Source: Desulfurococcales archaeon
GTDB taxonomy: Archaea; Thermoproteota; Thermoprotei_A; Sulfolobales; Desulfurococcaceae
Direction of reading: 5' to 3'
Length of the DNA: 64,000 nucleotides
Assembly: GCA_015520735.1 (NCBI GenBank)
Contig: WAPN01000026.1
Location: forward strand, 25,921 to 89,920
The notes under the pieces were generated by a model. It was not told the DNA's origin, searched no databases, and was given only the letters and a program-made list of their open reading frames with translations. Positions 1 to 8,845 of this stretch are shown one piece after another (the first letter of the stretch is position 1; every line of letters begins with the position of its first letter). A program made the position numbers and the translations under genes.

Positions 1-512
1 TATTCCATAAGGATCCCGAGGACTTGGGTCTAAAGCTAATTTATGATGTAGCTCACAATATCGCTAAGATCGAGAAACACATTGTAGAAGGTAAAGAATA
101 CCATGTCGTAGTCCATAGGAAAGGCGCTACAAGAGCATTCCCGCCCGGGCATCCCGAAATACCCGACAAATATAGGAGTATTGGACAACCAGTTCTAATA
201 CCCGGTTCAATGGGTACCGCTAGCTATATTCTCGTTGGCACAGCAAAGGGTGCCAGGACATGGCATAGCGCGCCACATGGTGCTGGCAGGTGGATGAGCA
301 GAGGTGCAGCAATAAGAACATACAGGCCAGAAAGAGTAGTGGATGAGCTCGCGAGAAAAGGTGTAATACTGAGAGCTGCCACTAGGAGAGTTATAAGTGA
401 GGAAGCTCCTGGAGCCTATAAGGATGTTGACCGGGTAGCCATGGTTGCTCATCGTGTCGGTATTGCTAGGCTGGTAGTGAGGATGAGGCCTATAGGTGTT
501 GTTAAAGGCTGA
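1..512 (+). CDS. rtcB: RNA ligase RtcB, C-terminal part (5' end outside window)
   Basis: This is the last part of RtcB, the GTP- and Mn-dependent ligase that joins 2',3'-cyclic-phosphate and 5'-OH RNA ends after tRNA intron excision. The frame is already open at the window edge, so the start is missing. Visible family signatures are VHRKGATRAFPPG, GSMGTASYILVG, the HGAGR motif carrying the histidine that becomes guanylylated, and EAPGAYKDVD near the end. The 3' end overlaps the convergent pilus platform gene by 64 bases. RtcB would also act on the spliced cbf5 mRNA near the other end of the window. The assignment is firm; only the N-terminal length is unknown. Confidence 0.95.
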   Translation, partial: FHKDPEDLGLKLIYDVAHNIAKIEKHIVEGKEYHVVVHRKGATRAFPPGHPEIPDKYRSIGQPVLIPGSMGTASYILVGTAKGARTWHSAPHGAGRWMSRGAAIRTYRPERVVDELARKGVILRAATRRVISEEAPGAYKDVDRVAMVAHRVGIARLVVRMRPIGVVKG

Positions 513-1963
513 GATAAAGGATGTGATGCTGTGGTGCTATTGTTTGAGATGATCATATTTGCTAGATAAAATGAGGCTAGTGTCACTATTAATAATATGG
601 GGGTTAGAACGCTATACAGACTTTTACCACTAGATATTTTTGAAGCGATTATCCCTGCTATTAATGATATCGAGTATGTAAGCCCTACTGCTAGCTCGGG
701 ATCAAACATACTGTTTAGATTAGACTGTATAGTAGTCATACCTTTGATCATCACAATAGTTATGATGGGTAGCGTTAATGCGTAGAAGAAATACATCTTT
801 CCCCTTTCAGAAAGTATTCGTCGGAGCCTCACAATGTAATCCATGATCTTTAAAGTATATCCCAGATGCCTTTCATGATATCTACTATACTCTAGGGGGG
901 AGAAAGCTAGACTCAATAATTTCTTTGAGAGGGGTGGTATTCTTAGCTTCTCAAGCATAGATGGTACAGCGATGCCCAGTCTTAGGAGATCCCGAATTTT
1001 CTTGAGCGGATGTATCAGATTCTCTTTCCTCATCAACACATGGTCAATGGGTATGCCTTGTTTAGCCTCGCTGTAAAGGTCTTCAAGGAGACTAATAACA
1101 TTGTTTTCTACATGTTCGGCTGTTTCTTCGATCTTCCTGAATATAAGTGTTAAGAAAATTATAAGAAATGTATATATGATCATCCCCCTAAGCCCTATAT
1201 TGAGTATTATGAATGGTGTTATTGTTAATAGTATTAGTGACATTAATTGAGATACTTGAGTCTCATATCTGTAAGTCCAAGATGTAAGTGAAGAAGAGAG
1301 CATATATGCTGAGATACCTGTAATTGAAACGATGAGTGCTATAAGCTCTTTCGGGACATAGGCTACAGGTATAAGCATGAACGTTATTATTGACATTAAG
1401 ATAATTAATAACCCCTCATAGAGCGTGTCGAGACTTGATAGACTACGGCTTATTCGTTGCTCCAGACTAGCCAGTTCTTCATCAAGTTTTGATTCAACAT
1501 ATGTTAGAGTATCATTCGTAGTCACAAGTATCTCCGTGTAGCCTCTGAAGAACCTGGATATTCTCTCGCTAGGCACTAGTTTAGCTAGATATCTAAGCCC
1601 TGTATATGGGTCAGGATTTAATGCCTTAATAAGACTATATATTTTTGCTATGATCTCGTAAGCTGGTGGTAGTTTCAATTTATGCTTCAGTGCTTCATCG
1701 AATACATTGTCCAGTCTTAACCCATTTGCTTCCATTGTAAGGTTTAGGGCAAGGAAATCGGGGAATTCTTCTTCAAGCTTCTTCTTGAATGATAATCTTT
1801 TGACTATAGCAATGAGGGGTGGAATTATAGGTATTGATATGCTGAGCAATAATAAGTAATAATGAGTTATAATGGCTAGGATGTTTAATAGGAGTGAACA
1901 TATGAGAATTGATATGAATACTTTTGGATTAATTATTTTTCTCAAAAATGTTTGGGCTTTCAT
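449..1963 (-). CDS. Type IV pilus/type II secretion membrane platform protein (TadC/FlaJ-like)
   Basis: This 504-residue polytopic membrane protein has the layout of the archaeal platform proteins (FlaJ, UpsF, TadC class) that sit in the membrane above the assembly ATPase. There is an N-terminal hydrophobic pair near residues 15-50, a cytoplasmic helical region with the T2SSF-like pattern around residues 65-175, a middle hydrophobic block, a second cytoplasmic region around 285-380 and C-terminal hydrophobic segments. Its start overlaps the end of the upstream ATPase gene by 35 bases, which implies translational coupling. With the ATPase and the pilin it forms a minimal pilus operon on the reverse strand. 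The function comes from topology and context, not from a catalytic motif. Confidence 0.8.
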   Translation of the reverse strand: MKAQTFLRKIINPKVFISILICSLLLNILAIITHYYLLLLSISIPIIPPLIAIVKRLSFKKKLEEEFPDFLALNLTMEANGLRLDNVFDEALKHKLKLPPAYEIIAKIYSLIKALNPDPYTGLRYLAKLVPSERISRFFRGYTEILVTTNDTLTYVESKLDEELASLEQRISRSLSSLDTLYEGLLIILMSIITFMLIPVAYVPKELIALIVSITGISAYMLSSSLTSWTYRYETQVSQLMSLILLTITPFIILNIGLRGMIIYTFLIIFLTLIFRKIEETAEHVENNVISLLEDLYSEAKQGIPIDHVLMRKENLIHPLKKIRDLLRLGIAVPSMLEKLRIPPLSKKLLSLAFSPLEYSRYHERHLGYTLKIMDYIVRLRRILSERGKMYFFYALTLPIITIVMIKGMTTIQSNLNSMFDPELAVGLTYSISLIAGIIASKISSGKSLYSVLTPILLIVTLASFYLANMIISNNSTTASHPLSQPLTTPIGLILTTSLAIPTR

Positions 1964-3488
1964 ATCCTTCCTCCTCCAAACTATAGTATTCGATGAGTTT
2001 TTCGCCTAGGGAGTAGATGTCGAAAACCCCTTTGTTAACAAGTGTTTGTAGGAAAGCTGTCCTTGATGCGAGCTCTGATACTATAGTGTCTTCGTCCAGA
2101 ATTTCTTTTAACCGGATAGTATTTTCCGCTATTGTCTTCACACGTGGCTCAGTATCTCCATTTAACCCCGTGATCTTATATACTCTGGTCTTATGATCTA
2201 TTTCAAAGATCTCTCTGAGATGTCTATGACCATTGGTTGCATCCATAACGAATATGGACCAAATGCTTCTTAGCAGATTCCTTGGTATAGATATGGGTGG
2301 TGCGGTCAGTCTTTCTATAACCGACTGTGCTGTGTCTGCGTGCATTGTCGCGAGAACGCCGTGCCCTAAACGTGATGCTTGCACTAAGAGTCTTGCCTCT
2401 CTTCCTCGTACTTCTCCTACAACTATGTAGTCTGCTCTTCGTCTAAGGCTGAATTTTAGTAGATCATACATGTTGATGCTGAGTTTGTCTCCAATGGTGC
2501 TTACTCTTTCAACGAGTGGATCCCATAGACCTGTTGTCCCAGTTATTTCTGGCGTATCCTCTATTGTCACAACTCTTCTAGTTGGTGGAATCAGTGTTAG
2601 TAATGCTTGGAGTAACGTGGTTTTACCAGTGCTCATACCGCCTACTATTAGTATTGATCCCTTAAGCTCTAGTACAAGCCAAGCATATGCTGCTAGCTCA
2701 GCTAATATGACTTCTTGATCGATTAGTTTGGTTATAGTTATTGGTTGTGATGGTTTTTTCCTAATGACGAAGCTACTGCCTTTACGTGAGACTTCGTGGC
2801 CAAATGTTAGTGCTAGTCTAAGGCCTTCAGGCGTTAATCCCTCGGCTATTGGTTGTGCTATGCTTAGGTGGCGTCTGATGATCCTTGCTAGACTTAGAAC
2901 GAGTCTATCCATGAGTTTTGGCGTTATCGTTATGTTTGTGGACATCCAGCCATACCAGCTGTACTTCCTATGAATTATACTTATGTATCTGTCTTCACTA
3001 CTCGCTGCTATCTCCTCTATGTGGGGGTCGCGGGTTAGCGGATATAGTGGACCATAACCGCTTGATAGTTTGAAATAATTGTAGATAACTTCGAGGGGTT
3101 TTTCCGTATAGATCCGCTCGATGTGTTGGTCTGAAAGACTTCTTATGGTGTCCTCAATACAAGCTATATCTTTACAACGTGGGTTTTCTAAGTAGAGTCT
3201 AGCTATTGCTTCTATAACATCTTCTTCTAGGGCGGGCTCAGTTATCACGTATTCCAGCTTGTTCCTGTTCTTTGTTATGCGAACTGTAATTATATCGTCG
3301 ATAGTGTATTCGTCTATTATGTTAAGGCTGTGTTTTTCTGCTAGTCTAGTGTCTTCCACTACTAGTTTGATGAGCTCTATAGCGTTATCTATGTCGAATG
3401 AGGAGAACGAGGATCTAAAGATCCTATCGAGTTTTATTGAATTTATTGATTTAAAAAATCTCACTGGATCAAGACACCCCGTATTCAT
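1929..3488 (-). CDS. Type IV pilus assembly/secretion ATPase (TadA/FlaI/GspE family)
   Basis: This 519-residue ATPase should power pilus assembly from the cytoplasmic face. The GspE/VirB11 core is complete: Walker A GGMSTGKTT near residue 284, the Asp box (VTIEDTPEI), Walker B as GEVRG, and the His box HGVLATMHAD. The N-terminal 150 residues form the variable domain that contacts the platform. The gene lies 8 bases downstream of the pilin gene and overlaps the platform gene by 35 bases, so the three are probably one transcript. It could serve an adhesive pilus, a Ups-like DNA-exchange pilus or another surface filament. The neighbouring genes do not include an archaellum set, so FlaI proper is less likely. 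Confidence 0.88.
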   Translation of the reverse strand: MNTGCLDPVRFFKSINSIKLDRIFRSSFSSFDIDNAIELIKLVVEDTRLAEKHSLNIIDEYTIDDIITVRITKNRNKLEYVITEPALEEDVIEAIARLYLENPRCKDIACIEDTIRSLSDQHIERIYTEKPLEVIYNYFKLSSGYGPLYPLTRDPHIEEIAASSEDRYISIIHRKYSWYGWMSTNITITPKLMDRLVLSLARIIRRHLSIAQPIAEGLTPEGLRLALTFGHEVSRKGSSFVIRKKPSQPITITKLIDQEVILAELAAYAWLVLELKGSILIVGGMSTGKTTLLQALLTLIPPTRRVVTIEDTPEITGTTGLWDPLVERVSTIGDKLSINMYDLLKFSLRRRADYIVVGEVRGREARLLVQASRLGHGVLATMHADTAQSVIERLTAPPISIPRNLLRSIWSIFVMDATNGHRHLREIFEIDHKTRVYKITGLNGDTEPRVKTIAENTIRLKEILDEDTIVSELASRTAFLQTLVNKGVFDIYSLGEKLIEYYSLEEEGYESPNIFEKNN

Positions 3489-3496
3489 CTTGCTTA

Positions 3497-3919
3497 TTAT
3501 GTTGTACTTGTCTCTTCGATCTGGACTGGCTGAGTCTGTACTCCATTATTATAATTCACTATGACGAGGTGGTTGCCTGTTAGAAGTGATGATACAATTG
3601 TTGCGTTGTCTATGACTATGTTTATGTTCTTCGATGTACCGGGTTTTACTAATGCATTGCTGAGGCTGAATGTGTAGTTTCCTGGGATTATTGTTATACT
3701 ATTTATTGTTGCTGTACGTGTCCCCATGTTGACTACTTGTATGTTTAGTACTGCGGTCGTCGTGTTGACTTGGTATATCTTGGCCGAGGTTACGGCGATA
3801 TTGGCGTATTCTTGGGGTGCTGATAGGGTGTTCATCATGTAGTTGTAGAGGAGTACCCCGCCGGCTATTGTTATTATGAGTAGTATGGCTGTTGCGACAA
3901 GCGGGGATATAGCCTTCAT
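3497..3919 (-). CDS. Archaeal type IV pilin-like protein
   Basis: This 140-residue protein begins with a short basic start (MKA) followed directly by ISPLVATAILLIITIAGG, the layout of archaeal prepilins with a class III signal peptide. Processing would occur just before the hydrophobic helix, by a prepilin peptidase such as the one encoded at 12958-13770. After the helix the protein is rich in Thr, Asn and beta-branched residues and carries several N-x-S/T sequons, as expected for a glycosylated surface subunit. It is the first gene of the reverse-strand pilus operon, and a GGTGG ribosome-binding site lies just upstream of its ATG. It is called pilin-like because the subunit type cannot be fixed from sequence. 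Confidence 0.8.
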   Translation of the reverse strand: MKAISPLVATAILLIITIAGGVLLYNYMMNTLSAPQEYANIAVTSAKIYQVNTTTAVLNIQVVNMGTRTATINSITIIPGNYTFSLSNALVKPGTSKNINIVIDNATIVSSLLTGNHLVIVNYNNGVQTQPVQIEETSTT

Positions 3920-4029
3920 TTTCCCACCGTTATAGAAGAGAAGAGTTTATGGTAAGAATATGGGCTATATGGTTAAATACTGATGGAAGAGCCTGGGGTA
4001 ATCGAAACTATTTGTTGATTGAACCAGCA

Positions 4030-4038
4030 TCTTAAAAG
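4030..4038 (+). promoter_or_regulatory. Possible TATA box of top6BA
   Basis: The element CTTAAAAGT lies about 50 bases before the top6B ATG, in the divergent spacer between the pilus operon and the topoisomerase operon. It fits the archaeal TATA/BRE pattern only loosely. Confidence 0.3.
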
Positions 4039-4082
4039 TAATTATAAGGGGATATTTTTTAGGGTAAAAGGGGTTGGGGGTA

Positions 4083-5678
4083 ATGAGTGCTGTCGCGCCG
4101 GCAGAACGCTACAGGGCCATCAGCCCTGCAGAGTTCTTCTACAAGTATAGGGAGATAGCAGGCTTCTCTAATCCTGCTAGAGCACTATATCAGGCTGTAA
4201 GAGAGTTTGTGGAAAACGCTCTTGATGCAACGGATTCTCATGGAATACTACCTAATATTAAGATCATCATTGAAAAAGCTGATGAAAATAGGGAATTCTA
4301 TAGAGTAACAGTTGAGGATAATGGTATAGGGCTCCCCCCACATGTGGTGCCCGAGGCATTTGGTAGAGTACTTTTCAGCTCAAAATATATTCTGAGACAA
4401 ACACGTGGAATGTTTGGTTTAGGAGCAAAGGTAGCCATCCTTTATGGGCAGATGACGACGGGTAGGCCCGTCGAGGTAATAACCAGTCAGCCTAATCTCA
4501 GGAGAATCTATTATTTCAAGCTAAGAATAGATATCAACAAGAATGAGCCCATAATTATTGAGCGCGGTAGTTGGCGCAAGAACAGGGATTGGCATGGCAC
4601 GATAGTTTCGATGACACTTGAAGGTGATTGGAGCAGAGCCAAACAGAGGATAAAAGACTACATACTGAGGACAGCCGTTGTAACGCCCTATGCAAATATT
4701 GTTTTCATAACCCCTGATGGTGAGATATATTATTACGAGCGCGTAATTGATAAGCTTCCTCGACCACCGAAAGAGGTTAAACCGCATCCGTACGGCGTTG
4801 ATCTTGAACTCATGAAGAGAATAAGGGATGGTGGCTCATTTTCCACAGTCAAGGAAATGCTCATGAAGAGTTTTCAAGGAATAGGCAAGGTCACGGCGTC
4901 ATCACTTCTCGAAATAGCTGGTATAAGCCCTGATCTAAGCCCCAAATCCCTTAGTGACAGACAATTACTTGAATTAGTAAATGCTATGAAAAACTATAAG
5001 AGATTTAGAGCTCCTACATCAGAGGCATTATCCCCGCTAGGCGAAGAAGTCATAAAAGCGGGGCTTAAGAGAATCTATGAACCTGAATTTGTCGAAGCGG
5101 TTACGAGGAAGCCATCTGCCTATCAGGGTCACCCCTTCATAGTTGAGGTAGGAATAGCTTTTGGCGGTAAGGTCCCTCTGAGTAGCGATAAGTACCCAAC
5201 CCTCCTTAGATACGCCAATAAAATACCGTTGCTCTACGATGAGGGAAGTGACGTAAGCACAGCAGTTATTAAGGAAGACATATCATGGGATCAATACCTC
5301 GTTAAATTGCCTGCCCCCATAATCGTTCTAGTTCATATATGTAGCACAAAAATTCCGTTCAAGGGCGTCGGCAAAGAAAGTATTGCAGATGTCAAGGAGA
5401 TCAGGAATGAGATAAAGCTTGCAATACAAGAGGTTGCACGAAGACTGAGGTTATATCTGTCTAAGAAGCTTAAGGAGGAGGAGAAGAAAAAGAGAGTTGT
5501 AAGCCTAGCGAAATATGTCCCGGAAATAGTGAGAGCTCTTACCATAATCCTGGGTGACGGACAGGGTGTAAAAGCAGAGCTTCTTGAAGAAAAATTAGTC
5601 GAAATAGTATCACTTCGAACAGGTATACCTAAAGATGAAGTGCACAAGGTTGTTAAGAGCGTTGAAATAGGCGTATAA
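4083..5678 (+). CDS. top6B: DNA topoisomerase VI subunit B
   Basis: This is the ATPase subunit of the type IIB topoisomerase that relaxes and decatenates DNA by double-strand passage. The GHKL/Bergerat fold is clear: N box EFVENALDATD at residues 41-51, G1 box VEDNGIGLP near 77-85 and G2 box RGMFGLGAKVAIL near 108-120. A helix-two-turn-helix segment (FQGIGKVTASSLL) and the transducer domain follow; 531 residues is normal. The ATG at 4083 is chosen because the TTG nine bases upstream lies inside the G-rich ribosome-binding site. The A subunit follows 13 bases downstream as an operon. Confidence 0.97.
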   Translation: MSAVAPAERYRAISPAEFFYKYREIAGFSNPARALYQAVREFVENALDATDSHGILPNIKIIIEKADENREFYRVTVEDNGIGLPPHVVPEAFGRVLFSSKYILRQTRGMFGLGAKVAILYGQMTTGRPVEVITSQPNLRRIYYFKLRIDINKNEPIIIERGSWRKNRDWHGTIVSMTLEGDWSRAKQRIKDYILRTAVVTPYANIVFITPDGEIYYYERVIDKLPRPPKEVKPHPYGVDLELMKRIRDGGSFSTVKEMLMKSFQGIGKVTASSLLEIAGISPDLSPKSLSDRQLLELVNAMKNYKRFRAPTSEALSPLGEEVIKAGLKRIYEPEFVEAVTRKPSAYQGHPFIVEVGIAFGGKVPLSSDKYPTLLRYANKIPLLYDEGSDVSTAVIKEDISWDQYLVKLPAPIIVLVHICSTKIPFKGVGKESIADVKEIRNEIKLAIQEVARRLRLYLSKKLKEEEKKKRVVSLAKYVPEIVRALTIILGDGQGVKAELLEEKLVEIVSLRTGIPKDEVHKVVKSVEIGV

Positions 5679-5691
5679 CGGGTGAGTCCGG

Positions 5692-6996
5692 ATGGCAATA
5701 TCATCGGTTGACAAGCACGCGAGACAGAGGAGCCTTGAGATACTGAGGGAAAAATTTGCAACAATAGCTAAAAGAATACTTGAGGGTAAAAAACCTGTCT
5801 TGATAATGCCCAAAAGAGTTCTAAGTAATACGATATATGATATGAAGAAAAAGCTCCTTCTTTTAGGCCCAGAGATGAAAAGACGTAGTCTCCTCGATGT
5901 CAATGAAGCAAGGAAATTCATGCAGACACTGTTGATGGCATCAATAATTTATGAGGCTCTCGTTAATGACGAATACCCGACCATACGTGATCTCTACTAC
6001 AGAGGAAAACACACGATAAGCTATCGTGACATATCGGGTAAAATACATCATGAGAACACTTGGGATGAACAGAGAGAATCAGATGCTGTGATAAGGGATA
6101 TCGAGGTATTTCTTGGCGTGCTAAGAGAAGAAATGCTGATCTTGAGCAAGGAAAAAGGAAAAGTTGTAGGTAATTTGATCATCAGGAGCGGTGATGATGT
6201 TATTGATCTAAGCAAGATGGGGCATGGCGCCTATGCCATAGAGCCTACACCAGACCTGATAGAATTCAAGGATATTGATGCTGAATTTGTTCTTGTCGTC
6301 GAGAAAGACGCTGTGTTCCAGCAGTTGCACAGATATGGCTTCTGGAAAAAGTATAAGGCAATACTCATAACTAGTGCGGGCCAGCCCGACAGAGCGACAC
6401 GTAGATTTGTCAGAAGGCTAAGCGAGGAATTAAAACTACCAATATACATACTTACAGATGCGGATCCTTATGGATGGTACATATATAGTGTATTCAAAAT
6501 AGGTTCAATAACATTATCATATGAGAGCGAAAGACTAGCTACTCCCAATGCAAAATTCATAGGAGTATCAATGACTGACATCTTCGGCGAAGAAGAAGCA
6601 GCCAAGAACATAAATAAACTCGCATCAATTTTTGGAAAAGAAATCAAGGAGGTTATATCGAAGCCTAGGAAGAAAGCATATCTCTCGGAAAAGGAGAGAA
6701 GAAACTATATCATCAAAGCCAAGAAAAAAGACGTCGAGAGAGCTGTGGAGTTGATAGGCTACGATGTAGCAGATAAACTGATAAGAAATCCAGAGATCAA
6801 GAAGTATATTCGCCAGAAGAAACTCGGAGTATCAGGCTATCCGTGGTTTAGAACACCCGAGTGGATCAAAGAAATTAGTATATTCTTTTCAAAACTGGCC
6901 AAGCTGGAGATCGAGGCCATGGCTAGTAAGGGACTAAAGTTCTTGGCTGACACATATATACCAACAAAGATCGAGACGGGCGACTGGATTGATTAG
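5692..6996 (+). CDS. top6A: DNA topoisomerase VI subunit A (Spo11-like)
   Basis: This is the DNA-cleaving subunit of topoisomerase VI, homologous to Spo11. The 5Y-CAP domain carries RDLYYRGKH at residues 99-107, where the second Tyr (about residue 103) should attack the phosphodiester. The Toprim domain shows VVEKDAVF (Glu204) and DADPYGW (Asp256, Asp258) for metal binding. Its 434 residues are at the long end for crenarchaea. A GGTGAG ribosome-binding site lies in the short gap after top6B. The next gene runs convergently and ends 6 bases beyond the stop. Confidence 0.97.
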   Translation: MAISSVDKHARQRSLEILREKFATIAKRILEGKKPVLIMPKRVLSNTIYDMKKKLLLLGPEMKRRSLLDVNEARKFMQTLLMASIIYEALVNDEYPTIRDLYYRGKHTISYRDISGKIHHENTWDEQRESDAVIRDIEVFLGVLREEMLILSKEKGKVVGNLIIRSGDDVIDLSKMGHGAYAIEPTPDLIEFKDIDAEFVLVVEKDAVFQQLHRYGFWKKYKAILITSAGQPDRATRRFVRRLSEELKLPIYILTDADPYGWYIYSVFKIGSITLSYESERLATPNAKFIGVSMTDIFGEEEAAKNINKLASIFGKEIKEVISKPRKKAYLSEKERRNYIIKAKKKDVERAVELIGYDVADKLIRNPEIKKYIRQKKLGVSGYPWFRTPEWIKEISIFFSKLAKLEIEAMASKGLKFLADTYIPTKIETGDWID

Positions 6997-7002
6997 GGAA
7001 AA

Positions 7003-8289
7003 TTAAACATTCTTCTTCCAGCTGGCCTCATATGTTGGTTGATCCAGGACTTCTAGATAGCCTCTAATAAGATACTTTATATTATCTATAGCATTACCGT
7101 CACGACCTCTCCAAACAACTATCTTATGACGCAATAAGAGAGAATATGCTATTTCACCAATATTCTTCACAATTACATCGGTTACACCCATATTATGAAG
7201 TTTCTCAGCGATCTCAGCTCCCCTCAAGAGACTCTGTGGAACATTGATTTTATTTCCTTTCCCTGATGGGTGGCCAAGTATTGTGTTCTTGCTAATAATT
7301 TGTTTGCCAATTATCTGCTCATTATTTATTTCAACTACGAAGAAATAAGGCGCCTTGCCAAAATGGTCAGATAATGATGGATTCGAGCCTACCTCTTCTA
7401 CCGGTACTGCAATTTTTAGATGATTCCTAATGGTTGGCTTAACTGTTACAACAATATATTTCACATCCTCAAATCTCTTACGAATATTTTCTTCGATACA
7501 TCTAGTCAAGCGGCCGATAGATTCCAGCGTATCTAGAGGGTGCGAACGTAATAGCATCTCGACAAAAACAATAGGGCCTGCCCATCTCACCTTCAGATCA
7601 ACCAGCTCAGCTTTACCCATGATCAGTTCTTGTAGATAATTTTTCAGTTCTTTCAGGAACTTCTTATCTTTCGGCAGATCTAGGATTGCTAGGATAGAGT
7701 CATGGGCAGCCTCGTAGGCAGCCAGTAATAGACCTATAAGAGCAATAATCAATGATAATGTGTAGATGAGCCCGTAATGCGTGATCATGAACAGCAGTAG
7801 CCCAAATGTAACGGAAGAAGTTTCGATAACATCGACAAACATGTGTACAGCATCTGCCTTCAGCGATGGAGAATGCAGGATATAGGCAGATTTGTATTTG
7901 GATAAGACGGACAACACTAGTAAAGGTATTGTTGATGCTTGGATAAGGAGCACCGTGGGACTAGGTGTTGATGGCTTACGAAATATTTCATCTATGCTTG
8001 TGAAAAGCGTGAATAAGATGATCATACTCAATAGGATAGCTACTAGGTCTTCCAGTTTATATAGCCCGTAGGGAAACCTCTGAGAAATGGATGATCTTAC
8101 AATAAATATTGTGAAAACAATAAAGAACGAGATCACAGTATCTATAAGTGCATGGAATCCTTCAATATTCAATATAGGGCTATTAAGTAACGTTCCCGTG
8201 GTAATCCTCATCGTTGAGATCATAAGTAGTAAGATAAATGATAAAACTAGAAAAAATAATGCTCTCCGCGGTATCTGTAAAGGATTCAA
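7003..8289 (-). CDS. Cation diffusion facilitator fused to a NifX/NifB-like C-terminal domain
   Basis: This 428-residue protein joins two parts. Residues 1-205 form a CDF-type transporter with about six hydrophobic segments and paired acidic/His sites (HALIDTV near 46 and KADAVHMFVDVIE near 144-156) that would bind Zn, Fe or Mn. A cytoplasmic CDF-like domain follows to about residue 295. Residues 297 to about 415 (KIAVPVEEVG...LSDHFGKAPYFFVVEI) match the dinitrogenase iron-molybdenum cofactor family, which binds metal clusters. The fusion suggests that the tail senses or buffers the transported metal. The gene stands alone on the reverse strand and converges with top6A. The exact metal is unknown. 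Confidence 0.82.
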   Translation of the reverse strand: MNPLQIPRRALFFLVLSFILLLMISTMRITTGTLLNSPILNIEGFHALIDTVISFFIVFTIFIVRSSISQRFPYGLYKLEDLVAILLSMIILFTLFTSIDEIFRKPSTPSPTVLLIQASTIPLLVLSVLSKYKSAYILHSPSLKADAVHMFVDVIETSSVTFGLLLFMITHYGLIYTLSLIIALIGLLLAAYEAAHDSILAILDLPKDKKFLKELKNYLQELIMGKAELVDLKVRWAGPIVFVEMLLRSHPLDTLESIGRLTRCIEENIRKRFEDVKYIVVTVKPTIRNHLKIAVPVEEVGSNPSLSDHFGKAPYFFVVEINNEQIIGKQIISKNTILGHPSGKGNKINVPQSLLRGAEIAEKLHNMGVTDVIVKNIGEIAYSLLLRHKIVVWRGRDGNAIDNIKYLIRGYLEVLDQPTYEASWKKNV

Positions 8290-8589
8290 ACTAGTTCGCC
8301 TCTCATCGAATTATATTGTCATAACTATATTGTTCCACTGCACAAAAATATCTGTCCAAAGAAGTTTAAAGCATCTCATAAAGAAATAGGGTAGATCAGC
8401 GCAATTATAACCATGATATTATTTAAATACTTCCAAGATCTCTCTTTCTCCATTGTTTTATTGTTTTGTACTTTTTACTAGTGATTTTGACTCTAATATC
8501 TATAATATCTTAAGTATTTTACACCACTATTGTTCATATCTGCAGTACTAATTACAGATATTTATTGAAAACATTGGAATGATTATTTT
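8290..8589. other. AT-rich stretch with no supported gene
   Basis: About 300 bases upstream of the CDF gene carry no open frame with a ribosome-binding site and no tRNA-like or C/D-like structure that I can see. It holds the promoter region of the CDF gene and probably the 3' flank of the reverse-strand sRNA that follows. Confidence 0.6.
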
Positions 8590-8656
8590 AAGGATCAGAT
8601 GAGACAGGTGTATTCATCCCCTGCTTGGGTCATTCCCGTGGATTCATCATTTCGGG
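8590..8656 (-). ncRNA. C/D box sRNA (2'-O-methylation guide)
   Basis: Read on the reverse strand, this interval has a perfect C box ATGATGA (8650-8644), a D'-like ATGA (8633-8630), a C'-like GGATGAA (8619-8613) and a perfect D box CTGA (8598-8595). The guides are 10 bases (8643-8634) and 14 bases (8612-8599). The second guide, TACACCTGTCTCAT, is complementary to a segment containing GACAGGTGTA, which I recall as resembling domain V of archaeal 23S rRNA near the GTGTAGGATAGGTGGGAG stretch; this is from memory, not a search. The sequence lies in a gap just beyond the stop of a small zinc-ribbon gene. Confidence 0.75.
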
Positions 8657-8662
8657 TTCTTC

Positions 8663-8815
8663 CTACTCTACGTATTCTATTATATCGTGGAATGTGTTCC
8701 TTTTACAGAATGGACAATAATGATAAAGCTTTGTGAATTCCTTTTTGAGCGGGTAGCTGACGTTGAGCTTCCATTCCTTTCCGCATGAGCGGCATTTTAG
8801 TATCCAGTAGGTCAT
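8663..8815 (-). CDS. Small zinc-ribbon protein (50 residues)
   Basis: A short open frame on the reverse strand starts at ATG 8815 and ends at TAG 8663. The product has CRSC at residues 8-11 and CPFC at residues 34-37, the spacing of a zinc ribbon, between short beta-rich, Lys/Tyr-rich segments. It resembles the many small archaeal zinc-ribbon proteins that bind nucleic acid or act as subunits of larger complexes, but I cannot name the family. It sits between a C/D box sRNA and an ASCH-domain gene on the same strand. Confidence 0.7.
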   Translation of the reverse strand: MTYWILKCRSCGKEWKLNVSYPLKKEFTKLYHYCPFCKRNTFHDIIEYVE

Positions 8816-8845
8816 GTTGTTCGCCTATTGTTTTTCTTTTATGTG

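Noticed and set aside
207..452. Open frame on the reverse strand inside rtcB
   Set aside because: It lies entirely opposite the conserved rtcB coding sequence and has no family signature.
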